Shown one piece after another: positions 50,503-59,189 of a stretch of 64,000 bases of DNA. The notes under the pieces were generated by a model, which ran no database searches, was not told where the DNA came from, and saw only the letters and a program-made list of their open reading frames with translations. The position numbers and the translations under genes were made by a program. The number at the start of each line of letters is the position of its first letter. Position 1 is the first letter of the stretch. The stretch comes from an uncultured Clostridia bacterium (GTDB lineage Bacteria > Bacillota > Clostridia > Christensenellales > Aristaeellaceae): positions 1-64,000 of the forward strand of contig CAKUFA010000002.1 in assembly GCA_934647165.1 (NCBI GenBank). The letters are read 5' to 3'.

Positions 50503-51429
50503 ATGTCGCAGCAGCCTGCGCGGCTTGGCGCAAAGAAGACCAAGCATCGGTCGCCCACCCAGAAAATGGACTATACGACCGCCTATTTGATGATTTTGCC
50601 CTCGCTTGTTCTGTTGGGCATATTCGTGCTGTGGCCGCTGTATCAGTCCATCAGCAAATCCCTGACGGACTGGAACTTCTACAACTCCACCTTTGTGGGG
50701 CTGAAGAACTATCGCCTGGCATTTAAGAATCCCACATTCCGCAAATCCTTTGGCAACATTCTCAAGTATGTCATCATTTCTGTGCCGCTGGGCATTATTC
50801 TGCCATTTCTTTTTGCCCACCTGGTGCGCTCCCTCAAGGGCGTGTACTCTGCGGTGGTAAAAACAACGCTGTATATTCCGTCGATTATTTCCGGCGTGAT
50901 TGCTTCGGTTATTTTTCTGTTTATCTTTGATTATCAGGGCGGCATCATCAACAACCTGATGCGCAGCATGGGTCTGGCACGTTACAATTTCATGGCGCAT
51001 CCGACCTCCGCCATGCTCTCCATTATCTTCACCGGCTTTTGGGGCAGCTTTGGCTACAACACGCTTTACCAGCTGGCAGGGCTGAACAATATCCCGGACA
51101 GCTATTATGAGGCGGCTGCACTGGACGGCTGCGGCGGTTTCCGCAGGATGATTTACATCACGGTGCCGTGCATGAAAAACATCTTCCTGCTGTGCCTGGT
51201 CAACGGAATTTCCGGCACGCTGATGATGATGGAGCTGCCCATGCTGATGACCAACGGCGGCCCCAGCAACAGCACCATCACCCCGGTGCTGTACATCTAC
51301 AACATGTTCTCGGACAGCGCGATCTCCATGGGTTATGTGCTGGCCTGCTCGGTGATTATGATGTTCTTCTCCTGCGCGCTCACGTCGGTATCGTTCTTCC
51401 TTATCAAACCGGATAAATCCCTTGAATAA
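50503..51429 (+). CDS. Sugar ABC importer permease, MalF-like
   Basis: The 308-residue inner-membrane permease has about six helices (first at about 28-50). The EAA loop YYEAAALDGCGGFRRM contacts the ATPase. ATG 50503 sits eight bases behind GAGGTG. It pairs with the MalG-like protein downstream. Confidence 0.92.
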   Translation: MSQQPARLGAKKTKHRSPTQKMDYTTAYLMILPSLVLLGIFVLWPLYQSISKSLTDWNFYNSTFVGLKNYRLAFKNPTFRKSFGNILKYVIISVPLGIILPFLFAHLVRSLKGVYSAVVKTTLYIPSIISGVIASVIFLFIFDYQGGIINNLMRSMGLARYNFMAHPTSAMLSIIFTGFWGSFGYNTLYQLAGLNNIPDSYYEAAALDGCGGFRRMIYITVPCMKNIFLLCLVNGISGTLMMMELPMLMTNGGPSNSTITPVLYIYNMFSDSAISMGYVLACSVIMMFFSCALTSVSFFLIKPDKSLE

Positions 51430-51461
51430 GCGGTGCTGACACAGAAAGGAGCTGAACGGAC

Positions 51462-52295
51462 ATGGTAGCCAATGAAGGCAAAGTATTCAAGGTGATTGCA
51501 TGGATCCTCAGCGCGGTGCTGGTCATCATGTGCGCTTTCCCGCTGGTGTGGATGGTGCTTTCTTCCTTTAAGCTGGACAGAGAAGTGTGGGCGTATCCCA
51601 TCACCTTCTTTCCCCGCAAATGGCTGACAAACAATTATGTGACGCTGTTTTCCAACAAAACCCTGGATTATACCAAGGCGCTGCTCAACACCGGCTTTGT
51701 GGCTGTGATCCACACGGTGCTGACGCTGTTTATTGAAACCATGGCGGCCTACGCCTATGCACGGCTGAACTTCCCTTATAAGAAGCTGTTCTGGCGCGTG
51801 ACGCTGTTCACCATGTTCATCCCTAACATTGCCATTTTGCTGACCTCCTTTGTGGTGGTGCGGCAGATGGGCATGCTCAACAGCTTGTGGGCGCTGATTG
51901 TGCCCTCGCTGGCGGGCGCAGGCGGCATTTTCTTCTATCGGCAGTTCTTCCTGAACATTCCCATGTCCATGGAAGAGGCGGCGTTGGTGGACGGAGCATC
52001 CCGCTTCCGCATTTACTGGGAGGTGTTCCTGCCGAATGCGCGCTCACCCATGGTGCTGTTGGGCACGGGCTGCTTCATCGGCTGCTGGAACAGCTTTGTG
52101 TGGCCGTCCCTGACGATTATGGATCCTGCCAAGTATCAGGTGATGCAGATTGTGCGCTCCTTCCGCAATCAATACACGGAGGCTTATGGCGTGGTGATGG
52201 CTGCATCGGTCATCGGTGTGATTCCGCCGCTGGTGATTTTCATGTTCTTCCAAAAGGACATTGTGAAGGGCATGCTGATTTCCGGCATCAAGTGA
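51462..52295 (+). CDS. Sugar ABC importer permease, MalG-like
   Basis: The 277-residue permease has six predicted helices and the EAA loop MEEAALVDGASRFRIY. It has the terminal segment VKGMLISGIK, the usual MalG-family ending. ATG 51462 follows AAAGGAGC. No CUT1 ATPase (MsmK/MalK-like) gene is present in the locus, so a shared ATPase encoded elsewhere must power it, as is common in Bacillota. The DUF4185 gene starts 11 bases after the stop. Confidence 0.93.
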   Translation: MVANEGKVFKVIAWILSAVLVIMCAFPLVWMVLSSFKLDREVWAYPITFFPRKWLTNNYVTLFSNKTLDYTKALLNTGFVAVIHTVLTLFIETMAAYAYARLNFPYKKLFWRVTLFTMFIPNIAILLTSFVVVRQMGMLNSLWALIVPSLAGAGGIFFYRQFFLNIPMSMEEAALVDGASRFRIYWEVFLPNARSPMVLLGTGCFIGCWNSFVWPSLTIMDPAKYQVMQIVRSFRNQYTEAYGVVMAASVIGVIPPLVIFMFFQKDIVKGMLISGIK

Positions 52296-52305
52296 GGAAA
52301 GACGA

Positions 52306-53433
52306 ATGAAAAACAGAATTTTGGCATCAGCGTTGGCATTATGCATGACGCTTGTTCCCCTGCACGCTTTTGCGGATGAAAAGGACGACGCGGTGTGGCA
52401 GCTGCCGAAAAAAAGGCAGGAGCTGGCGCTGCAAAAAGGCCGGGTGAAGGTGGAAAAGGTCGCCATGGTGACCGGCGAAGAGAGCGAAAACAAAACGAAG
52501 AGCCGTTTCAACGTGTGGGGAACGGACTTAGGCTCCATGGTGGAAATGAACGGCAAGGTCTACATGTTTTGCGGCGACACCTTCTCCGATGAAAAGAGCA
52601 ACGATTGGCGCAGCAATGTGCTGTTTGTGATTGAGGATGACGATCCGTCCGACGGACTGACGATCACCGGCGCCATCACGGATAAATGGGGGCGCGCCAA
52701 GGAGCTGATCCGCAGCCGGAAGCGGGACTACGAGCAGATGACGTGCATCCCGACAAACATCTTTGCGGTAAACGATACGCTGTATTGCATGTACATGTCC
52801 GTGACGCACTGGAACGAGAAGGGCGGCTCCTGGGTATGCGACTATGCGGGGCTGACCCGCTCTACCGATGAGGGACAGACGTGGGACAAGCTGAGCAAGG
52901 TCACCTGGCCGGGAGATTCAAACTTTATTCAGACAGCAAACTATCGCCTGGGCGACACGATGTATTTCTGGGGGATCCCGTCCGGCCGGTTTGGCGGGGT
53001 AGCCCTGATGAAGGTGGACGTGGATAAGCTGGAGGATCTGAACGCTTACAGCTACCTGACCGGGGTGGATGAAAACGGACAGCCTGAATGGGTGCAGGGC
53101 AATGAAGGCATTGCGCAGGCTGAGGTAATCATCCGGGATCCGGTGGGCGAAATTTCCGTGACGTATAACGAATATCTGGGTAACTTTGTGATGACGTATC
53201 TGAATGAGTCCCTGGGTGCGGTGGTGATGCGTGAAGGCGTGACTCCCTGGGGACCGTGGGGCAAGGAATTCCTGCTGGCACAGGGGTCGCAGTATCCGTC
53301 ACTGTACGGCGGATACATGTGCGACAAGTACATGGAGGATGGCGGAAAAACCTTCTATTTTGCTATGAGCCAGTTCTTCCCCGTATACAACATTCTGTGG
53401 ATGAAGGCAGAACTGCCTGAAGTGGAACAATAA
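52306..53433 (+). CDS. Secreted DUF4185-domain protein, possible GH183-like endo-D-arabinanase
   Basis: The 375-residue protein has a signal peptide (ends HAFA-DE) and a five-bladed-propeller-like sequence with repeated acidic strands: FNVWGTDLGSMVE, FCGDTF, TCIPTNIF, GLTRSTDEGQTWD, WGIPSGRFG and YNEYLGNFVMTYLNES. This layout matches DUF4185, the family in which GH183 endo-D-arabinanases were defined, though not every DUF4185 member has shown activity. Extracellular location and placement between a sugar importer and a GH172 gene suit a secreted glycan-cutting enzyme. It is co-transcribed with the permeases. Confidence 0.7.
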   Translation: MKNRILASALALCMTLVPLHAFADEKDDAVWQLPKKRQELALQKGRVKVEKVAMVTGEESENKTKSRFNVWGTDLGSMVEMNGKVYMFCGDTFSDEKSNDWRSNVLFVIEDDDPSDGLTITGAITDKWGRAKELIRSRKRDYEQMTCIPTNIFAVNDTLYCMYMSVTHWNEKGGSWVCDYAGLTRSTDEGQTWDKLSKVTWPGDSNFIQTANYRLGDTMYFWGIPSGRFGGVALMKVDVDKLEDLNAYSYLTGVDENGQPEWVQGNEGIAQAEVIIRDPVGEISVTYNEYLGNFVMTYLNESLGAVVMREGVTPWGPWGKEFLLAQGSQYPSLYGGYMCDKYMEDGGKTFYFAMSQFFPVYNILWMKAELPEVEQ

Positions 53434-53472
53434 ACGGATGCCGGAGGCGTGCAAAAAAAGGAGAGGACAAAC

Positions 53473-54537
53473 ATGTTGGAGAATCTTGGCCGAATTAAAA
53501 AGGAACAACTGGTATCCATCAGCCCGGAAAACCTGGACGGGAAAAAAGGCGGCGGCGGCGCTATGCCGTGGGAACAGGGCTCGTCCCGTGAAGCGGCGCG
53601 TGACCTTGGCACCGGCTGGAAGGTAAACCCGCGCATGTTTATCCCGGCACACCAGACGCTGACACTGGCGGATGTGCAGGATGAGGGCGAAATTACGCAG
53701 ATTTGGCTGACACCCACCGGTTGCTGGCGCGGGCAGGTGCTGCGCTTCTACTGGGATGGGGAAACAACCCCCGCGGTAGAGGTGCCCTTGGGCGACTTTT
53801 TTGCCTGCGGCATGAATCAATACGCGCAGGTATCGTCCCTGCCGGTGTGCGTAAACCCCGGCTCGGCATTCAATTGCTACTGGTCGATGCCCTTCCGCAA
53901 GGGTTTCCGCATCACGCTGGAAAACCGCAATGATGAGGAAGTGGTGGTGTATTATCAAATCAACTACTTGCGCAAGAAGGTGGCGGAGGACGCAGGCTAT
54001 TTCCATGCGCAGTTCCGCCGTGTGAATCCCCTGCCCTACAAGCAGGATTTTACCATGCTGGACAACATCCACGGCACAGGACACTATGTGGGCACTTACA
54101 TGGTGTGGGGCAGCAACAGCAACGGCTGGTGGGGCGAAGGCGAAGTGAAGATGTACCTGGATGGGGATAAGGAATATCCCTCTATCTGCTACACGGGTAC
54201 GGAAGACTACTTCTGCGGTTCTTATGACTTTGAGGATCCGGTGACCCATGACCGGTACGTGCCCTTTACCACGCCTTACTGCGGACTGTGCCAGGTGATT
54301 ACGCCCAACACGCTTTATCGTTCCCAAATGCGTTTTGGGTTGTATCGCTGGCATATCACCGACCCTATCTATTTTGAAAAGGATATCCGCGTGACGATTC
54401 AGGCATTGGGCTGGCGCAGCGGCGGACGGTATCTGCCCCTGCAGGACGACTTGTCATGCGTGAGCTATTTCTACCTGGATAAACCCTCCTGCCAGTTGCC
54501 GCCGCTCGGCACGGCAGATGACTGGGAACTGGTGTAA
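53473..54537 (+). CDS. DUF2961 / GH172 glycoside hydrolase
   Basis: The 354-residue protein has no signal peptide, hence cytoplasmic. It has the DUF2961 hallmarks GWWGEGEVKMYLDGD and YTGTEDYFCGSYDF, whose glutamates are the expected catalytic pair, plus PWEQGSSREAARDLGTGWK near the N terminus. GH172 members are jelly-roll enzymes acting on alpha-D-arabinofuranosides or alpha-D-fructofuranosides (difructose dianhydride I). ATG 53473 follows AAGGAGAGG. It closes the importer operon, so it probably processes the imported oligosaccharide. Exact specificity cannot be read. Confidence 0.8.
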   Translation: MLENLGRIKKEQLVSISPENLDGKKGGGGAMPWEQGSSREAARDLGTGWKVNPRMFIPAHQTLTLADVQDEGEITQIWLTPTGCWRGQVLRFYWDGETTPAVEVPLGDFFACGMNQYAQVSSLPVCVNPGSAFNCYWSMPFRKGFRITLENRNDEEVVVYYQINYLRKKVAEDAGYFHAQFRRVNPLPYKQDFTMLDNIHGTGHYVGTYMVWGSNSNGWWGEGEVKMYLDGDKEYPSICYTGTEDYFCGSYDFEDPVTHDRYVPFTTPYCGLCQVITPNTLYRSQMRFGLYRWHITDPIYFEKDIRVTIQALGWRSGGRYLPLQDDLSCVSYFYLDKPSCQLPPLGTADDWELV

Positions 54538-54605
54538 ACCTACCCGGAAACAACCCCAATTGCCCGCTTAACCGGCGAAATCGACCGATGCGGATGCATC
54601 CCGCC

Positions 54606-54662
54606 AACGGCGGTCGTTTTCATGGCTGTACCTTTTGTCTACCCATGAAAACGGCTGCCGTT
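54606..54662 (+). terminator. Long interrupted hairpin at the end of the importer-GH172 operon
   Basis: CGTTTTCATGG (54615-54625) pairs with CCATGAAAACG (54643-54653), flanked by AACGG/CCGTT. The U-tract is weak. It abuts the next promoter's -35, so it could also be a regulatory site. Confidence 0.5.
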
Positions 54663-54668
54663 TCCCTC

Positions 54669-54697
54669 TTGATAAAGGGCTTTGGAAGCGGTACAAT
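54669..54697 (+). promoter_or_regulatory. Sigma-A promoter of the MFS gene
   Basis: TTGATA (54669-54674) and TACAAT (54692-54697) are 17 bases apart, 38 bases before ATG 54736. Confidence 0.7.
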
Positions 54698-54735
54698 ACA
54701 CATAATAAAACGGTGCTGACAGGGACGGGAAGCAG

Positions 54736-56097
54736 ATGAAAAACGGCAAAGCGGGAGCACAGGATTTCCGGCGCATCTATAACCTCCAGGATGACCAGAG
54801 CCGCGGACGACTCATTGCCCTGCAGGACAGCCTGCTCACAGGCGTGTGCAACGTGTTTGTCACGGGCATATTCTACACGGGCTTCCTGAGCATGTATGGC
54901 ATATCGATGACGGGCACGGGGATCGTTACCTTTATCCCCTACCTTGCGAACTGCTTCAGTATTTTCTCGGCGGATGTGCTGGGAAAAATACGCCATCGCA
55001 AGGCGGCACTGCTTGCTTCGAAGGTTATCTTTTATGTGTTGTATATCCTGGCCACGACGCTGATGCCGCGCTTTGTGCTGGAGCCAAAGGCGCGCATGGC
55101 CTGGTTGTGCGGGCTGATTTTTGTGGCGCATGCTTTTTATGCGCTGTTCTCGCCGGGATTCACAGCGTGGTATTATCATTTTTTTCCATCGGACAACGAG
55201 GACAGGACAAAGTATTTCCTCTATAACCAGATGGCTACGAGCGTGGTATCTCAACTGGCGCTGCTGGGAGCCAGCCTGCTGGCGGACAAGCTGGCTGCTT
55301 CGCCCTATCAGGGAGAAGTACTGCTGATGATGCGCTACATTGCTTTTGCGATGATGCTGGTGGATGTGGCGATTCAGGGGCTTGCCAAGGAGTATGACGA
55401 GAACGGCGAAGAGCGCGTTCGTCTGCGGGAAGTGTTTACGCTGCCGCTGGGACACCGCAAATTCATGTGGTGCATGGGGCTGATGTTTTTCTGGAGCCTG
55501 AACAGCAACCTGAGCAACGGACTTTGGTCGTATCACCTGCTCAATGACATGCACTTCAGCTACACGCTGATCAATGTGATGTCTGCTGTGCAGGTGGTGA
55601 TCTTCTTCCTGACGGCGCGAAGGTGGCGCAGGCGGCTGGACAGAAAATCATGGATCCATACCTTTGGCTTTGCCAACCTTTTGTGGGTGGGCACGGAGTT
55701 TGCCTTCTTCTGCATGACGCCGGATCGCGGATGGATGTATGTGCCGCTGATGCTGATTCAGCAAATGCTAAATGTGGGGTTGAACCTGTCCTATGCCAAC
55801 GTGCTGTATATGAATTTGCCGCTGGAAAAAACCACGTCCTATGTGGCGTTTCAAGCCATTGGATGCAATGTGTTCTCCTTCCTGGGGCTATTGATCGGCA
55901 CGTGGATTTGCTCGCTCAACGGCGGACAGACCATTTCCATGCTGGGCATGGAGGTATATCCGCTGCTGTTCACCTGCATCCTGCGCGGCGTGAATATGCT
56001 GACCATTGGCCTTGTGTGCACAAAGTGCTGGAAGGTTTTTTCCAGCGAAGCAGAGATTGAACGAATGGCGCAGTGGCAAGGCGGAAAGGGAACCTGA
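54736..56097 (+). CDS. MFS transporter
   Basis: The 453-residue membrane protein has about 12 hydrophobic helices in two halves and a central charged loop (about residues 217-235, KEYDENGEERVRLRE). The cytoplasmic motif LGKIRHRKAALLASK between helices 2 and 3 corresponds to the MFS loop. This layout resembles sugar-linked MFS proteins often found beside glycosidases. ATG 54736 follows GGGACGGGAAGC. The toroid-protein gene follows 79 bases downstream, probably in the same transcript. The transported compound is not known. Confidence 0.85.
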   Translation: MKNGKAGAQDFRRIYNLQDDQSRGRLIALQDSLLTGVCNVFVTGIFYTGFLSMYGISMTGTGIVTFIPYLANCFSIFSADVLGKIRHRKAALLASKVIFYVLYILATTLMPRFVLEPKARMAWLCGLIFVAHAFYALFSPGFTAWYYHFFPSDNEDRTKYFLYNQMATSVVSQLALLGASLLADKLAASPYQGEVLLMMRYIAFAMMLVDVAIQGLAKEYDENGEERVRLREVFTLPLGHRKFMWCMGLMFFWSLNSNLSNGLWSYHLLNDMHFSYTLINVMSAVQVVIFFLTARRWRRRLDRKSWIHTFGFANLLWVGTEFAFFCMTPDRGWMYVPLMLIQQMLNVGLNLSYANVLYMNLPLEKTTSYVAFQAIGCNVFSFLGLLIGTWICSLNGGQTISMLGMEVYPLLFTCILRGVNMLTIGLVCTKCWKVFSSEAEIERMAQWQGGKGT

Positions 56098-56176
56098 AGA
56101 AGCGGCAAAGAGGAGCGGAGGGACGGTCGAGGAAAGAGCGACCGCCCCTTTCTTTATCAGGTAAGGAGGAATGACG

Positions 56177-58177
56177 ATGGCAACCTATGAACATCCATGG
56201 CTGAAAGCGGAGTGCACACAGCTGCCGGGCATGACGCTGGAGGGGAAAGAAACGGAAGGCGGGATTTTGGAACTTTCCTGCACCTGCGATCTTGAGAAAG
56301 AAACGCTTGTTGGCGATTGGATGCTGCGTGTCCATCCTGCATTTACGCCCATTTTCTTTTATACGCCGCACCTGACCCCGCAGGAGGGGTATGTGGCGGA
56401 CATGCATGTGTTTCGCACACCGGCGGTGATGATGGGCGACGGAAAGCGCGTGATTTGTCTTTTGCCGGAAACGGAGGATATCCCTAAGGGCAGCGGCAGG
56501 CTGTATCTGGATCTGAACGCGCCAGAAGGTGAGATGACGATGGGCTATTCCACCACGGAGGTGGCGGAGCATGTGCTGTATCGCAAAACAGGGCGTGCGG
56601 TACTGGCGGCAGGGAAAGTGACTCTGCGGGCGCGGCTGCTGCTGCTTGAAGGGGAAGCGGCACAAAATCCCTTTCGGGCAGTGCTGCATGATTGGTGGAT
56701 GCGCTATGGCAGCAGGCAGATGGAAGCCCTGCCTGCCGCGGCTGGGCTGATGGCTTATGTGCGCCATACCTATGACTGGGCGTTCCGCCGCTGGAAGGAC
56801 GTTGTGTGGCAGGAATTTGAATTGAATGGCCGATATGTAGGCGCGCCGCAGATGATTGTGACCACAAGGCAAAGCCCGAATTATCAAGCGCCTGCGTCCC
56901 TTCGGGAGCCGACGGCGATTTGGAATCAGGCATGGTTTTGCGCGCTGCGTTCGGCACAGGGAGTTTATCGCTATGCAATGGAAACGGGCGATGCGGCCCT
57001 GCTGGAAAAAGCACGCATGACCAAAGAATTGGCGCTTGCTTTTCCCCAGGAAGGCGGACTGTTTGATGCAGTGATTGCCGTGCCGGTGGAGGAAATGCTG
57101 ATGGACGGGCAAAAAGTAACGCGCGCCATGGATTGGTCGCATGCCTACTTCGGCAACAGTAACCGGAATCCGGCGACGTGGGAGCTGGAAAAATCGCCCA
57201 GGCATTTGCTGGATATGAGCTGGACGGCGCTGCATATGCTGACATGGTATGATGAGCTGGAAAAGGACGAGCGCCTGACGGCTTATGTGCGCCGGTACGC
57301 AGAGCGCCTGGTGACCATGCAGGATGCGGAAGGGTTCTTTCCGGCATGGGTGGACAGGACGGGGAACACGCTGCCGGAGCTGCGACAGTCCGCGGAAAGC
57401 GCAGTCAGCGCTACGCTGCTGCTGAAGCTGCATGCATTGGATGGCGATACCCGGTGGCTGAACGCCGCGCTCCTGTGCGCACAGGCATTGATGAAAAAGG
57501 TGATGCCGGACAGCCGCTGGGAGGACTTTGAAACCTACTGGTCATGCAGCGGCTTTGGACGGGAGATGCAGGGAAAAAAATATCCCCGCAATGCGTGTTG
57601 CAAGCAGTGCTCACTTTCCCCTTTCTACATGGCGCAGATGCTGTACGCCTGCTGGCAGGCAACCGGGGAAAAGGACTATCTGCAAAAGGGTGCGCGATGC
57701 CTGGATGAAATGCTGATGTTCCAAAGCTCCTTTCAGCCAAAAGAAATGCCCATCACGGTGGTGGGCGGCTTTGGCGTGATGAACGGAGACGCGGAATTGT
57801 TGGATGCGCGCCAGAGCATGTTTGCTGAAACGATTCTGCAATATGGTGAGGCGCTTTGCTGCGAGGAATATACGCAGCGCGGTATGGCGGCGCTGCGGGC
57901 TTCCTTCCAGATGATGTATTGCCCGGAAAATGAGAAAGTCAAAGTACAGTGGGAAAAGAAATGGCCGTTCCTGAATGAAACGGATTATGGCTTTATGATG
58001 GAAAATTATGGCCATGACGGATATGCGGACAGCGAAGGGCTTGGCATTGGCGAATTCACGATTTATGACTGGGGCAACGGCGCGGCGTCAGAAGCGGTGA
58101 TGCGCATTCGCACCCATATGCCGCACTTGTGGGAGCGCTGCTTCAGCACCCAAGCGTCCACATGCCAAGGGCAATAA
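56177..58177 (+). CDS. Putative (alpha/alpha)6-toroid glycan-active enzyme
   Basis: The 666-residue protein has no signal peptide. An N-terminal beta domain (about 1-170) is followed by a helical-toroid-like region with repeated Tyr/Trp/acid patches: EPTAIWNQAWFCALRSAQG, DMSWTALHMLTWYDELE, DAEGFFPAWVD, ESAVSATLLLKLHAL and PRNACCKQCSLSPFYMAQ. Such toroids occur in many glycosidase and lyase families (including GH127/GH146 arabinofuranosidases), but I cannot assign one. ATG 56177, not 56171, fits the AAGGAGG spacing. It belongs to the MFS unit of the glycan locus. Its last 35 bases overlap the end of the convergent YlbJ-like gene. Confidence 0.6.
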   Translation: MATYEHPWLKAECTQLPGMTLEGKETEGGILELSCTCDLEKETLVGDWMLRVHPAFTPIFFYTPHLTPQEGYVADMHVFRTPAVMMGDGKRVICLLPETEDIPKGSGRLYLDLNAPEGEMTMGYSTTEVAEHVLYRKTGRAVLAAGKVTLRARLLLLEGEAAQNPFRAVLHDWWMRYGSRQMEALPAAAGLMAYVRHTYDWAFRRWKDVVWQEFELNGRYVGAPQMIVTTRQSPNYQAPASLREPTAIWNQAWFCALRSAQGVYRYAMETGDAALLEKARMTKELALAFPQEGGLFDAVIAVPVEEMLMDGQKVTRAMDWSHAYFGNSNRNPATWELEKSPRHLLDMSWTALHMLTWYDELEKDERLTAYVRRYAERLVTMQDAEGFFPAWVDRTGNTLPELRQSAESAVSATLLLKLHALDGDTRWLNAALLCAQALMKKVMPDSRWEDFETYWSCSGFGREMQGKKYPRNACCKQCSLSPFYMAQMLYACWQATGEKDYLQKGARCLDEMLMFQSSFQPKEMPITVVGGFGVMNGDAELLDARQSMFAETILQYGEALCCEEYTQRGMAALRASFQMMYCPENEKVKVQWEKKWPFLNETDYGFMMENYGHDGYADSEGLGIGEFTIYDWGNGAASEAVMRIRTHMPHLWERCFSTQASTCQGQ

Positions 58178-58955
58178 GTCCGGAGAGCAGGGCGTGCAGC
58201 GCCTGATAGCCGATTTGTGCAGGGAGGGAAAGCAGCTGCCGTGGCATGGCGGCACGGTTTTGCAGCAGGATGGCCACGCCGCCGAAGCCTGTGGCGGCGG
58301 CAAGCAGCGCCACGCGAAAGCCCATAGCCCAGGGCATGCGCGCGAGGAGGCTTGCGCCGGAGGTGACCTCCAGCACCGTGGTGATCGCCAGGCACAATCC
58401 TGGGAAGTTTGCCAGCGCTTCGCAAAGCAGCGCGGCGAGAACGCGCATCATCACCAGCGTGCCGCAGACCATCAGCATGGCACGGGCGCTGCTTTCAATT
58501 GCTTCAACCAAAGAAACAGGCGGGGCGGAGGACGACGGCAGGGCGACACCCTCCGCTTTTTCACGCACCAAAAGGCCTGTGAGAAATCCGCCAAGCAGCA
58601 CGGAAAACAGCACAAGCGCCGCGGCACTGCTGCTTTGCAGCCAGACGCCCAGCGTACCGGCCAGAAAGATGGGGCTCATGGTGGCGCACTGCACGGCCAG
58701 GCGGCGGTTTTGCCGCGGCGCCGTTTGCGAAAGCAACGCGCCGTTGGGCGATCCGCCTGCCCAGCCAAGCAGCAGATAAGCCCCAATGCTTTGCGGGCGA
58801 ACCCGGCCACGAAGCATGCGTACCGCCGTCATATAAGGAAAGAGTGCCGGCAACACGCTGTGCACAAACAGCGCGCAGGCAGCGCTGGCTGCGTCCATGG
58901 CGGTGGATGGACAAAGAAGCATCCACACAAGCAGACCGGCGGAGAAAAACGCCAT
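58143..58955 (-). CDS. YlbJ-like sporulation membrane protein
   Basis: The 270-residue polytopic membrane protein has about eight hydrophobic segments. FVHSVLPALFPYM and a conserved GWAGGSPNGALL followed by CATMSPIFLAGTLG resemble the nucleoside-recognition/YlbJ family, which in spore formers acts in cortex formation. ATG 58955 sits behind GGGAGGGG; longer starts lack a ribosome binding site. It is monocistronic on the minus strand and its 3' end overlaps the toroid gene by 35 bases. Family assignment is moderate. Confidence 0.65.
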   Translation of the reverse strand: MAFFSAGLLVWMLLCPSTAMDAASAACALFVHSVLPALFPYMTAVRMLRGRVRPQSIGAYLLLGWAGGSPNGALLSQTAPRQNRRLAVQCATMSPIFLAGTLGVWLQSSSAAALVLFSVLLGGFLTGLLVREKAEGVALPSSSAPPVSLVEAIESSARAMLMVCGTLVMMRVLAALLCEALANFPGLCLAITTVLEVTSGASLLARMPWAMGFRVALLAAATGFGGVAILLQNRAAMPRQLLSLPAQIGYQALHALLSGLIALGMWTLGC

Positions 58956-59189
58956 ACCATCCCCTCCCACAGGAGCATATGCAGGAACGTTTGAGCATAG
59001 CCCGTGACATTTCGGATGTTGGAGGCGGGTTTTTATCAGCGAACTATTGTGCTGGAAGGAAACATATGGTATCGTAAAACCATCAGCCGGGGATGCACAC
59101 ATCAAGAGCGGATGAAGATGCGGCAAGCACACAGTTACTCCCCCGGCGCTGCATCCGACAACGCAGCGATGATTCCATGGAGGTGGAAA

